DNA from: Metapseudomonas sp043392685 | GTDB taxonomy: Bacteria; Pseudomonadota; Gammaproteobacteria; Pseudomonadales; Pseudomonadaceae | Assembly (NCBI GenBank): GCA_043392685.1 | Contig: JBHZGM010000006.1 | Length of the DNA: 64,000 nucleotides | Strand: one strand, 5' to 3' | Shown: in pieces, positions 56,226 to 64,000 of the stretch | Numbering within the stretch: the first letter of the stretch is position 1 | How the letters are laid out: each line of letters opens with the position of its first letter | The notes under the pieces: generated by a model | Database searches by the model: none | What the model was told of the DNA's origin: nothing | What the model saw: only the letters and a program-made list of their open reading frames with translations | Program-made: the position numbers and the translations under genes

Positions 56226-58286
56226 ATGGCATTCGAAGCTATGTTCCAGCCGATCCAGATCGGCAAACTCACCATCCGCAACCGTGTGCTGTCCACCGCT
56301 CACGCCGAGGTCTACGCCACCGACGGCGGCATGACCACCGAGCGTTATGTGAAGTACTACGAAGAGAAGGCCAAGGGCGGCATCGGCCTGGCGATCTGCG
56401 GCGGCTCCTCCGTGGTGGCCATCGACAGCCCGCAGGAATGGTGGTCGTCGGTGAACCTGTCCACCGACCGCATCATCCCGCACTTCCAGAACCTGGCCGA
56501 CGCCATGCACAAGCACGGCGCCAAGATCATGATCCAGATTACCCACATGGGTCGTCGTTCGCGCTGGGACGGCTTCAACTGGCCGACCCTGATGTCGCCG
56601 TCCGGCATCCGTGAACCCGTGCACCGCGCCACCTGCAAGACCATCGAGGTGGAAGAGATCTGGCGCGTGATCGGCAACTACGCCCAGGCTGCGCGCCGGG
56701 CGAAGGAAGGCGGCCTGGACGGCGTCGAGCTGTCCGCCGTGCACCAACACATGATCGACCAGTTCTGGAGCCCGCGCGTCAACAAGCGTACCGACGAATG
56801 GGGCGGCACCTTCGAGGGCCGCATGAAGTTCGGCCTGGAAGTGCTGAAAGCCGTGCGCGCCGAAGTGGGCGACGACTTCTGCGTCGGCATGCGCATCTGC
56901 GGCGACGAATTCCACCCGGACGGCCTGTCCCACGAGGACATGAAGCAGATCGCCAAGTACTACAGCGACACCGGCATGATCGACTTCATCGGCGTGGTCG
57001 GCTCAGGTTGCGACACCCACAATACCCTGGCCAACGTGATCCCCAACATGAGCTTCCCGCCGGAGCCCTTCCTGCACCTGGCGGCCGGCATCAAGGAAGT
57101 GGTCAACGTACCGGTGCTGCACGCGCAGAACATCAAGGACCCGAACCAGGCCACCCGCATCCTCGAAGGCGGCTACGTGGACATGGTCGGCATGACCCGC
57201 GCGCACATCGCCGACCCGCACCTGATCGCCAAGATCAAGATGGGCCAGGTGGACCAGATCAAGCAGTGCGTCGGCGCCAACTACTGCATCGACCGCCAGT
57301 ACCAGGGCCTGGACGTGCTCTGCATCCAGAACGCCGCCACCTCCCGTGAGTACATGGGCGTGCCGCACATCATCGAGAAAACCACCGGGCCGAAGCGCAA
57401 GGTGGTGATCGTCGGCGGCGGCCCGGCGGGCATGGAAGCGGCGCGCGTGGCAGCCGAACGCGGCCACGACGTGACCCTGTTCGAGAAGAAGGACCAGCTC
57501 GGCGGCCAGATCACCATCGCCTCCAAGGCGCCGCAGCGTGACCAGATCGCCGGCATCACCCGCTGGTACCAGCTGGAAATCGCCCGCCTGGGCGTGGACC
57601 TGCGCCTGGGCACCGCGGCCAACCCGGAAGCCATCCTCGACCTCAAGCCGGACATCGTCGTCCTGGCCAACGGCGGTCATCCGTACCTGGAGCAGAACGA
57701 GCACTGGGGCGCGGCCGAAGGCCTGGTGGTGAGCAGCTGGGACATTCTCGACGGCACTGTGGCACCGGGCAAGAACGTGCTGGTGTACGACACCATCTGC
57801 GAATTCGGCGGCATGTCGGCGGCGGACTTCCTGGCCGACAAGGGCGCCCAGGTCGAGATCGTCACCGACGACATCAAGCCGGGCATCGCCATGGGTGGCA
57901 CCACCTTCCCGACCTACTACCGCAGCCTGTACCCGAAGGAAGTGATCATGACCGGCGACCTGATGCTGGAAAAGGTCTACCGCGAGGGCGACAAGGTGGT
58001 GGCGGTGCTTGAGAACGAGTACACCGGCGCCCGCGAGGAGCGCGTGGTGGACCAGATCGTCATCGAGAACGGCGTGCGCCCGGACGAGAGCCTGTACTAC
58101 GCGCTCAAGGACGGTTCGCGCAACAAGGGCCAGATCGACGTCGAGGCGCTGTTCGCGATCAAGCCGCAGCCCTGCCTGTCCGAGCCGGGCGACGGCTACC
58201 TGCTGTTCCGCATCGGCGACTGCGTGGCCCAGCGCAACACACACGCAGCGATCTACGACGCCCTGCGTCTGTGCAAGGACTTCTAA
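56226..58286 (+). CDS. dgcA: Dimethylglycine demethylase subunit (flavin oxidoreductase)
   Basis: A 686-residue protein of the trimethylamine dehydrogenase/old yellow enzyme group: FMN-binding TIM barrel (about 1-340), Fe-S linker, then dinucleotide-binding domains with GGGPAG at 398-403. The linker has C348, C354 and C366, but the second cysteine of the usual CxxCxxC is A351 (CVGANYC). It demethylates dimethylglycine to sarcosine with DgcB and the Etf pair. GGAG precedes the ATG. Confidence 0.94.
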   Translation: MAFEAMFQPIQIGKLTIRNRVLSTAHAEVYATDGGMTTERYVKYYEEKAKGGIGLAICGGSSVVAIDSPQEWWSSVNLSTDRIIPHFQNLADAMHKHGAKIMIQITHMGRRSRWDGFNWPTLMSPSGIREPVHRATCKTIEVEEIWRVIGNYAQAARRAKEGGLDGVELSAVHQHMIDQFWSPRVNKRTDEWGGTFEGRMKFGLEVLKAVRAEVGDDFCVGMRICGDEFHPDGLSHEDMKQIAKYYSDTGMIDFIGVVGSGCDTHNTLANVIPNMSFPPEPFLHLAAGIKEVVNVPVLHAQNIKDPNQATRILEGGYVDMVGMTRAHIADPHLIAKIKMGQVDQIKQCVGANYCIDRQYQGLDVLCIQNAATSREYMGVPHIIEKTTGPKRKVVIVGGGPAGMEAARVAAERGHDVTLFEKKDQLGGQITIASKAPQRDQIAGITRWYQLEIARLGVDLRLGTAANPEAILDLKPDIVVLANGGHPYLEQNEHWGAAEGLVVSSWDILDGTVAPGKNVLVYDTICEFGGMSAADFLADKGAQVEIVTDDIKPGIAMGGTTFPTYYRSLYPKEVIMTGDLMLEKVYREGDKVVAVLENEYTGAREERVVDQIVIENGVRPDESLYYALKDGSRNKGQIDVEALFAIKPQPCLSEPGDGYLLFRIGDCVAQRNTHAAIYDALRLCKDF

Positions 58287-58301
58287 GCGCACACACGGAC
58301 G

Positions 58302-58406
58302 GCCCCCTCTCCCGCTTGCGGGAGAGGGCGGGGGAGAGGGCAAGCAGGCGACTCCTGGGTTTCCTGCTTCCCCCTCTCCCTAACCCTCTCCCTCAGGGAG
58401 AGGGGA
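58302..58406. repeat. REP pair (CCCTCTCC class) between dgcA and dgcB
   Basis: CCCTCTCCCGCTTGCGGGAG and CCCTCTCCCTCAGGGAGAGG in an array of several hairpins. It may protect dgcA mRNA ends or modulate dgcB. Confidence 0.8.
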
Positions 58407-58449
58407 CTGGTTCGGAGCACCCCATTCGGTCCCTGCAAGGAGACCAACA

Positions 58450-60408
58450 ATGCTGAACACCCTTCTCCCCATCCTGCTTTTCGCCGCCCTCGGCCTTGCC
58501 GTGCTGGGCGCCGCGAAGCGCTTTTTCATGTGGCGCCGGGGCCGACCCTCCAAGGTCGACTGGATCGGTGGCCTGATGAAGATGCCGCGCCGCTACCTGG
58601 TGGACCTGCACCATGTGGTCGAGCGCGACAAGTACATGTCCAAGACCCACGTGGCCACCGCCGGCGGCTTCGTGCTGTCGGCCGTGCTGGCGATCGCGGT
58701 GCATGGCTTCGGCCTGCACGGCAGGATCCTCGGCTTCGCCCTGCTTGCCGCCACCGTGCTGATGTTCGTTGGCGCCCTGTTCGTCGCCAAACGCCGTCTC
58801 GATCCGCCGTCCCGCCTCTCCAGGGGGCCGTGGATGCGCCTGCCCAAGAGCCTGCTGATGTTCTCGGCGAGCTTCTTCATTGCCACCCTGCCGGCGGCCG
58901 GCATCCTGCCGGAAGGCTTCGGCGGCTGGTTTCTCGCCGGCATCCTCGCCATTGGCGTGGCCTGGGGCGTGTCCGAACTGTTCCTCGGCATGACCTGGGG
59001 CGGCCCGATGAAGCACGCCTTCGCCGGCGCCCTGCACCTGGCCTGGCACCGTCGCGCCGAGCGTTTCGGCGGCGGCCGTTCCACCGGCCTCAAGGCGCTG
59101 GACCTGGAAGACCCCAACGCTCCGCTGGGCGTGGAAAAACCCACTGATTTCACCTGGAACCAGCTGCTCGGCTTCGACGCCTGCGTGCAGTGCGGCAAGT
59201 GCGAAGCCATGTGCCCGGCGTTCGCCGCCGGCCAGCCGCTGAACCCGAAGAAGCTGATCCAGGACATGGTCATTGGCCTGGCCGGTGGTGACGACGCGAA
59301 GTTCGCCGGCAGCCCCTACCCGGGCATCCCGCTGGGCGAGCACGCCGGCGGCCCGCACCAGCCGATCGTGGTCCAGGGCGGCAAGGGCCTGGTGGAAGCG
59401 GACACCCTGTGGTCCTGCACCACCTGCCGTGCCTGCGTCGAGGAATGCCCGATGATGATCGAGCACGTCGACGCCATCGTCGACATGCGCCGCCACCTCA
59501 CCCTGGAAAAGGGCGCCACCCCGAACAAGGGTGCCGAGGTGCTGGAAAACCTGATCGCCACCGACAACCCCGGCGGTTTCGCCCCCGGCGGCCGCCTGAA
59601 CTGGGCGGCGGACCTGAATCTGCCGCTGATGAGCGAGAAGAAGCAGGCCGAGGTACTGTTCTGGGTCGGCGACGGCGCCTTCGACATGCGTAACCAGCGC
59701 ACCCTGCGCGCCTTCGTCAAGGTCCTGAAAGCCGCCAACGTCGACTTCGCCGTGCTCGGCCTGGAAGAACGCGACAGCGGCGACGTGGCCCGGCGCCTGG
59801 GCGACGAAGCCACCTTCCAGACCCTGGCCAAGCGCAACATCGCCACCCTCAACCAGTACAAGTTCAAGCGCATCGTCAGCTGCGACCCGCACAGCTTCCA
59901 CGTGCTGAAGAACGAGTACGGCGCCCTGGGCGGCCACTACGAAGTCCTGCACCACAGCACCTACATCAACGAACTGGTGCAGCGCGGCAGACTCAACCTA
60001 GGCCAGCACAAGGGCGGCAACGTGACCTACCACGACCCGTGCTACCTGGGCCGCTACAACGGCGAGTACGAGGCCCCGCGCGCCGTGCTCAAGGCCATCG
60101 GCATCGAAGTGAAGGAAATGCAGCGCTCGGGCTTCCGCTCCCGTTGCTGCGGCGGTGGCGGCGGCGCGCCGATCACCGACATCCCCGGCAAGCAGCGGAT
60201 TCCCGACATGCGCATGGTGGACATCAAGGAAACCGGCGCCGAACTCGTGGCCGTGGGTTGCCCGCAGTGCACCGCGATGCTCGAAGGCGTGGTGGCCCCG
60301 CGCCCGGAGATCAAGGACATCGCCGAACTGGTGGCGGATGTGCTGATCGAGGTGCCGGTGGAAGTAAAAAAGCCGTCGGCGGCTAAAGCTGCCGTGGAGG
60401 TGGCGTGA
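58450..60408 (+). CDS. dgcB: Dimethylglycine demethylase subunit (membrane Fe-S protein)
   Basis: A 652-residue protein. Several N-terminal hydrophobic segments, the first at about 5-20 and others at 70-195, anchor it in the inner membrane. Two ferredoxin motifs follow (CVQCGKCEAMCP, CTTCRACVEECP). The C-terminal half has CCG-domain cysteines (CYLGRYN, SRCCGGGGGAP). It resembles heterodisulfide-reductase/GlpC-like electron carriers and probably passes electrons to the quinone pool. AAGGAG precedes the ATG. Confidence 0.93.
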   Translation: MLNTLLPILLFAALGLAVLGAAKRFFMWRRGRPSKVDWIGGLMKMPRRYLVDLHHVVERDKYMSKTHVATAGGFVLSAVLAIAVHGFGLHGRILGFALLAATVLMFVGALFVAKRRLDPPSRLSRGPWMRLPKSLLMFSASFFIATLPAAGILPEGFGGWFLAGILAIGVAWGVSELFLGMTWGGPMKHAFAGALHLAWHRRAERFGGGRSTGLKALDLEDPNAPLGVEKPTDFTWNQLLGFDACVQCGKCEAMCPAFAAGQPLNPKKLIQDMVIGLAGGDDAKFAGSPYPGIPLGEHAGGPHQPIVVQGGKGLVEADTLWSCTTCRACVEECPMMIEHVDAIVDMRRHLTLEKGATPNKGAEVLENLIATDNPGGFAPGGRLNWAADLNLPLMSEKKQAEVLFWVGDGAFDMRNQRTLRAFVKVLKAANVDFAVLGLEERDSGDVARRLGDEATFQTLAKRNIATLNQYKFKRIVSCDPHSFHVLKNEYGALGGHYEVLHHSTYINELVQRGRLNLGQHKGGNVTYHDPCYLGRYNGEYEAPRAVLKAIGIEVKEMQRSGFRSRCCGGGGGAPITDIPGKQRIPDMRMVDIKETGAELVAVGCPQCTAMLEGVVAPRPEIKDIAELVADVLIEVPVEVKKPSAAKAAVEVA

Positions 60409-60433
60409 TGAACATCCCAGCCCCGGCAGCAGG

Positions 60434-60507
60434 TGTAGGAGCGAGCTTGCTCGCGAACCGGCACCGCGCCGACGTCATCCCCTTCGCGAGCAAGCTCGCT
60501 CCTACGA
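60434..60507. repeat. REP pair (GTAGGAGCGAGCTTGCTCGCG class)
   Basis: TAGGAGCGAGCTTGCTCGCG and CGCGAGCAAGCTCGCTCCTA in opposite orientation between dgcB and etfA. A short remnant (CGAGCTTGCTCGCGAAAAG) lies at 61779-61797 between etfA and etfB. Confidence 0.85.
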
Positions 60508-60529
60508 AAAGCACGCTGGAGGCCCGCCC

Positions 60530-61762
60530 ATGAGCGACATCATCCGCCGCGACCCGCGCGCCGAGTGGATCGCCCGCAACCGCCTGCACCCCCTGCATGC
60601 CGCCATGCAGCCCCAGGGACAGACGAGCTGGATGGGCCCCAATGGCCTGATCCGCAAGAACCCCCACGCCGCGGCAGCGGGCTTCATCGGCCCCAACGGC
60701 ATCAAGCGCATCGACCGCAGCGGCGCCCAGCAGGGCACCGCCGGCAAGCGCAGCGCTGCCAGTGAGGTGGTGCAGCTGCCGCTGCATGTGATCGAACAAC
60801 CGGCCTTCCACATCTGCGTGGTGCCGGACATGGTCGGCGGCCGTCTCTCCAGCCACGACAAGGACCTGCTGGGCCTGGCCAACAAGCTGGCCGGCAGCGA
60901 AGGCGCGGTGGTCGCCGTGGTCTTCGGCGAAGACAAGGAATCGGCCTTCGATACCGCCGGCGTGGACCGCATCCTGCGGATCACCGGAGACGAATTCGAC
61001 GGCTACTCGCCGGAAGCCCGCGTGCTCGCCCTGAGCGCGGTGGAAAGCCAGCTGGCGCCGCGCCATTGGCTGCTGCCCGACAGCCGCACCGGTGGCGGCG
61101 AACTGGGCCGCCGCCTGGCCGCGAAGCTCGGCGAGCGCCCGGCCACCCGCGTTTGGCAGGTGGCCAATGAGCAAGCCACCGGCCGCGCAGGTGCCGGCCG
61201 CGAGGACCTGGTGCGCCAGGTGCCGCGCCTGATCCTGGCCGCAGCCGAATGCGCCGAGCCGGTCAGCGAAACCCGTCACGAAGCCCGCGCCCTGGAGCTG
61301 GCAGCCAGCATCGCCCACAGCCTGCCGCGCATCGAGGACCTTGGTCCGGTGGCCGTGGACCCGGCGCAGATCCCCATGGCCGAAGCCGAGTTCATCCTCT
61401 CCGGCGGCAACGGCGTGAAGGACTGGAACCTCTTCCACCAGGCCGCTGCCGCGCTCGGCGCCACAGAAGGCGCTTCCCGCGTGGCGGTGGACGACGGCCA
61501 CATGCCACGCAACCGCCAGGTGGGCGCCACCGGCACCTGGGTCACCGCGCGCGTCTACCTCGCGGTGGGCATCTCCGGCGCCATCCAGCACCTGCAGGGC
61601 ATCGGTGCCTGCGACAAGGTGGTGGCGGTGAACATGGACCCGGGCTGCGACATGATCAAGCGCGCCGATCTCTCGGTGATCGGCGACTCCGGCGCCATCC
61701 TCGCCGCGCTGATCCAGCTGGCCACCGAATACCGTCAGGGAGGGGCACGCAATGCTGCATGA
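60530..61762 (+). CDS. etfA: Electron transfer flavoprotein alpha subunit
   Basis: A 410-residue EtfA/FixB-type protein with an N-terminal extension of about 85 residues relative to housekeeping EtfA. The FAD-binding signature is present (VGATGTWVTARVYLAVGISG, GAIQHLQGIGACDKVVAVNM, DLSVIGD). It probably takes electrons from DgcA in place of the general ETF. GGAGG precedes the ATG. Confidence 0.92.
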   Translation: MSDIIRRDPRAEWIARNRLHPLHAAMQPQGQTSWMGPNGLIRKNPHAAAAGFIGPNGIKRIDRSGAQQGTAGKRSAASEVVQLPLHVIEQPAFHICVVPDMVGGRLSSHDKDLLGLANKLAGSEGAVVAVVFGEDKESAFDTAGVDRILRITGDEFDGYSPEARVLALSAVESQLAPRHWLLPDSRTGGGELGRRLAAKLGERPATRVWQVANEQATGRAGAGREDLVRQVPRLILAAAECAEPVSETRHEARALELAASIAHSLPRIEDLGPVAVDPAQIPMAEAEFILSGGNGVKDWNLFHQAAAALGATEGASRVAVDDGHMPRNRQVGATGTWVTARVYLAVGISGAIQHLQGIGACDKVVAVNMDPGCDMIKRADLSVIGDSGAILAALIQLATEYRQGGARNAA

Positions 61763-61831
61763 GGCACTGTTCATAGACACGAGCTTGCTCGCGAAAAGAT
61801 CCGGCCGTGGTGATCAAGGGCAGGTGGAACA

Positions 61832-62605
61832 ATGAGTGACATGAAGATCGTCAGCCTGGTCTCCATCGGCGCACACCCCACCTCAGGCCGCGCGCGCCGC
61901 GCCGACCAGGATGCCCGCGCCGTCGAACTCGGCCTGCGCCTGGCCGGCCCTCGCCTGCGCGTGGTGCATGCCGGCAATCCCCACGAAGAAGCCCTGCGCG
62001 CCTACCTGGGCATGGGCCTGGATGAACTGATCGTCCTCGAGCAGGGCCCGCAGGACGACGCCCTGCCCCCGCTGGGCGACTTCCTCCGCGAAAGCGGCGC
62101 CCAGCTGGTACTCACCGGCAGCCAGGCGGAAACCGGCGAAGGCTCGGGCATGCTGCCCTACCTGCTGGCCGAACGCCTGGGCTGGCCGCTGGTGGTGGGC
62201 CTGGCCGAGGTGGAAAAGGTCGACAACGGCGTGGCCCAGGTCCTGCAGGCCCTGCCACGGGGCCAGCGCCGCCGGCTGAAGGTGCGCCTGCCCTTCGTCG
62301 CCTGTGTCGACAACGCCGCCCCCACCGCCCGCCAGAGCGCTTTCGGCCCGGCCCGTCGCGGCCGCATCGAAGCCGAAGACGTGGAGCTGGTGGAGGATGT
62401 ATTGTTCGCCGAGGCCCAGTTGCAACCGGCTCGCCCACGGCCCAAGCGCCTCAAGGTGATCAAGGCCAAGACCGGCGCCGAGCGGATGAAGGCGGCGACC
62501 GCCAAGGCATCCGGCGGTGGCGGCCAGGTACTCAAGGACGTCTCGCCGCAGGCGGGCGCCGAAGCTATCTTCAAACTGTTGCTGGAAGAAGGTGTGCTGC
62601 GCTGA
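61832..62605 (+). CDS. etfB: Electron transfer flavoprotein beta subunit
   Basis: A 257-residue EtfB/FixA-type partner of the upstream EtfA. It has GHP-like N-terminal strand (VSLVSIGAHPTSG), nucleotide-binding SQAETGEGSGMLPYLLAERL and a C-terminal arm (QAGAEAIFKLLLEEGVL). AGGTGGAAC precedes the ATG. Confidence 0.92.
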   Translation: MSDMKIVSLVSIGAHPTSGRARRADQDARAVELGLRLAGPRLRVVHAGNPHEEALRAYLGMGLDELIVLEQGPQDDALPPLGDFLRESGAQLVLTGSQAETGEGSGMLPYLLAERLGWPLVVGLAEVEKVDNGVAQVLQALPRGQRRRLKVRLPFVACVDNAAPTARQSAFGPARRGRIEAEDVELVEDVLFAEAQLQPARPRPKRLKVIKAKTGAERMKAATAKASGGGGQVLKDVSPQAGAEAIFKLLLEEGVLR

Positions 62606-62635
62606 CCGCGGCACCCGATGCGGAGGAAGAGCGCG

Positions 62636-62881
62636 ATGATGCATGCCGATCTGATCGATCAGGAAGACTTTCGTGAGCGCCTGGTGGCGCTGGGTATCAG
62701 CATCCCGCCGGGGGTCACCGCCGAGCAGGCCTGCGAACAGGCCGTGAGCGGCCTCAGCCCGGAACGCGCAGTGGCCCTGCGGCGTCTGGTGGAAGAACTG
62801 CTGGGCGGCAGCGCCACCCTGCTGCCGAACGTGCGCGAAGCCATTTCACGCACCCTGCTGCCGGCGCTGGTACCGCGCTGA
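62636..62881 (+). CDS. Small protein of unknown function at the end of the dgc-etf operon
   Basis: An 81-residue soluble protein. I start at the ATG at 62636 because GGAGGAAG lies just upstream; an in-frame ATG at 62618 precedes that site. The sequence is helical and acidic at the front (DLIDQEDFRERLVALGI), then has SGLSPERAVALRRLVEELLGG. No signal, membrane segment or cofactor motif. A terminator follows, so it closes the operon; a role in demethylase assembly is possible but unproved. Confidence 0.7.
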   Translation: MMHADLIDQEDFRERLVALGISIPPGVTAEQACEQAVSGLSPERAVALRRLVEELLGGSATLLPNVREAISRTLLPALVPR

Positions 62882-62904
62882 CAGCTGAAACCCATGAATG
62901 AAGA

Positions 62905-62929
62905 AGGGCGCCATCGGCGCCTTTTTTCA
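62905..62929 (+). terminator. Rho-independent terminator of the dimethylglycine operon
   Basis: GGGCGCC-ATC-GGCGCC stem followed by six T. Confidence 0.8.
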
Positions 62930-62995
62930 TTCTTGGGTGCGCCGTGCGCACCAGGGAAATACTTGGTGCGCGCGGCGCACTCTACCTGGCCTCTT

Positions 62996-63035
62996 TGTGG
63001 GAGCGAATTCATTCGCGATTGAAATCGCTCCCACA
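62996..63035. repeat. REP palindrome (GCGAATTCATTCGC class)
   Basis: TGTGGGAGCGAATTCATTCG and CGATTGAAATCGCTCCCACA, between the dimethylglycine operon and gbdR. Confidence 0.8.
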
Positions 63036-63046
63036 GGCGCGTGATT

Positions 63047-64000
63047 TCACACCACCCGCACGCTGGCGAAGGTGGACTCGCCCTGGGCGCGGGTCAGGGC
63101 GACGCCGGCGGTGGACGGTGCGTTGCGTACCAGTTCGTCCGGCACCGGCATCAGGGTCACCACATTGGCGTTCTGGCCGGCGCGCTCATCACGTGGCGGA
63201 ATGCCGAAATACTCGCGGTAGCACTTGGAGAAATGCGGGGTGGACACGAAGCCGCACACCGACGCCACCTCGATGATGGACATGGCGGTCTGCTTCAGCA
63301 GCTGGCGTGCGCGGATCAGGCGCAGCTTCAGGTAGTAACGCGACGGCGAGCAGTTCAGGTACTTCTGGAACAGGCGCTCCAGCTGACGGCGCGAAACGTC
63401 GACGTAGCAGGCCAGCTCGTCGAGGTCGATGGGCTCCTCCAGGTTGGCTTCCATCAGCGCGACGATTTCCTGCAGCTTCGGCTGGTTGGTGCCGAGCATG
63501 TGCTTGAGCGGCACGCGCTGGTGGTCCTGCTCGTTGCGGATGCGCTCGTAGATGAACATCTCGGAGATGGCGGCGGCCAGTTCGCGGCCGTGCTCGCGGG
63601 CGATCAGGTGCAGCATCATGTCCATCGGCGCGGTGCCGCCGGAGGAGGTGTTGCGGTTGCGGTCGATGGAGAACAGGCGGGTGCTGATGCCGGCGCGGGG
63701 GAAGGCTTCCTGCATGGCCGCCAGGCATTCCCAGTGCACGCTGCACTCGAAACCGTCGAGCAGGCCGGCCTTGGCCAGTGCCCAGCTGCCGGTGCACACG
63801 GCGCCCAGCTGACGGCCCTGGCGAGATTGCGACTGCAGCCACTGCACGTGTTCGCGGCTGACGGCGTGCTGGATGTCGACGCCGCCGCAGACGATCACGG
63901 CGTCCAGCGCCGGGGCGTTGTCCAGGCCGCTGTCGGGGGTGATCTGCAGGCCGTCGCTGGCGCTCACGGGGCGGCCATCCTGGCTGAGCGTGTACCAGCG
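63047..64000 (-). CDS. gbdR: GATase1-AraC regulator of glycine betaine catabolism (N-terminus beyond the window)
   Basis: 318 codons are visible; the frame is open to the right edge. The ligand domain keeps the Cys of GAVCTGSWALA and the HWE of CSVHWECLA. The AraC domain (QPKLQEIVALMEANLEEP, RRQLERLFQKYLNCSPSRYY, YREYFGIPPRDER) and a proline/valine-rich tail match GbdR, the betaine- and dimethylglycine-responsive activator of gbc, dgc and related genes. It is convergent with the dgc-etf operon. Confidence 0.93.
   Translation of the reverse strand, partial: RWYTLSQDGRPVSASDGLQITPDSGLDNAPALDAVIVCGGVDIQHAVSREHVQWLQSQSRQGRQLGAVCTGSWALAKAGLLDGFECSVHWECLAAMQEAFPRAGISTRLFSIDRNRNTSSGGTAPMDMMLHLIAREHGRELAAAISEMFIYERIRNEQDHQRVPLKHMLGTNQPKLQEIVALMEANLEEPIDLDELACYVDVSRRQLERLFQKYLNCSPSRYYLKLRLIRARQLLKQTAMSIIEVASVCGFVSTPHFSKCYREYFGIPPRDERAGQNANVVTLMPVPDELVRNAPSTAGVALTRAQGESTFASVRVV

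Overview
The window reads as a chromosomal segment of a Pseudomonas species close to the P. aeruginosa group. GC is high, dispersed REP-type palindromes are common, and the genes are Pseudomonas quaternary-ammonium catabolism genes with the expected lengths and motifs. No rRNA, tRNA, CRISPR, phage or insertion sequence was seen.

Layout. 0-3.1 kb: a cell-envelope/unknown block (retropepsin-like protein cut by the edge, PlsC-type acyltransferase, DUF2780 protein, shortened HExxxH protein). 3.1-12.1 kb: a minus-strand sarcosine and one-carbon operon, glyA-soxBDAG-purU-fdhA, divergent from a GATase1-AraC regulator. 13.6-21.3 kb: a creatinine branch (NCS1 permease, creatininase, MFS transporter, creatinase), a GATase1-AraC regulator with a shortened ligand domain, and L-serine dehydratase. 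21.8-28.5 kb: alpha/beta hydrolase, thioesterase, small secreted protein, threonine aldolase, EF-G-like GTPase and GST, interspersed with an unusual repeated intergenic element carrying DnaA-box-like ends. 28.8-31.7 kb: divergent gbcB/gbcA (glycine betaine monooxygenase) plus a 29-codon ORF. 31.8-44.0 kb: a chaperone-usher fimbrial cluster with its own Roc/Sad-type signalling genes (two RocA-like regulators, one RocR-like EAL protein, one RocS-like hybrid kinase). 44.0-48.9 kb: carnitine degradation (cdhB, cdhA, cdhC, caiX) and divergent cdhR. 49.0-54.1 kb: cytosolic NAD-dependent formate dehydrogenase fdsGBAD. 54.6-62.9 kb: an M19-like protein, an uncharacterised protein, dgcA, dgcB, etfA, etfB and a small protein (dimethylglycine demethylation). 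63.0 kb to the edge: gbdR.

Together the genes form an almost complete funnel. Carnitine (Cdh) goes to glycine betaine, then GbcAB to dimethylglycine, DgcAB/Etf to sarcosine, SoxBDAG to glycine, GlyA to serine and SdaB to pyruvate. Creatinine and creatine enter at sarcosine. The demethylation carbon passes through methylene-/formyl-THF (GlyA, PurU) or formaldehyde (FdhA) to formate, which the Fds enzyme oxidises. Four GATase1-AraC paralogues lie beside the branches.

Most notable: (i) a dispersed element with 9-mer DnaA-box-like ends and a core at exactly +59 nt in four copies; (ii) an exact TAGGA-N4-TCCTA palindrome in both the fimbrial and the rocS/rocA regulatory regions; (iii) a shared operator-like block before creatininase, creatinase and sdaB; (iv) an ungapped two-block match between the glyA and gbcB promoters; (v) Crc/Hfq-type A-rich motifs in several catabolic leaders; (vi) proteins with altered key residues (M19-like protein, DgcA Fe-S site, shortened regulator, shortened HExxxH protein).
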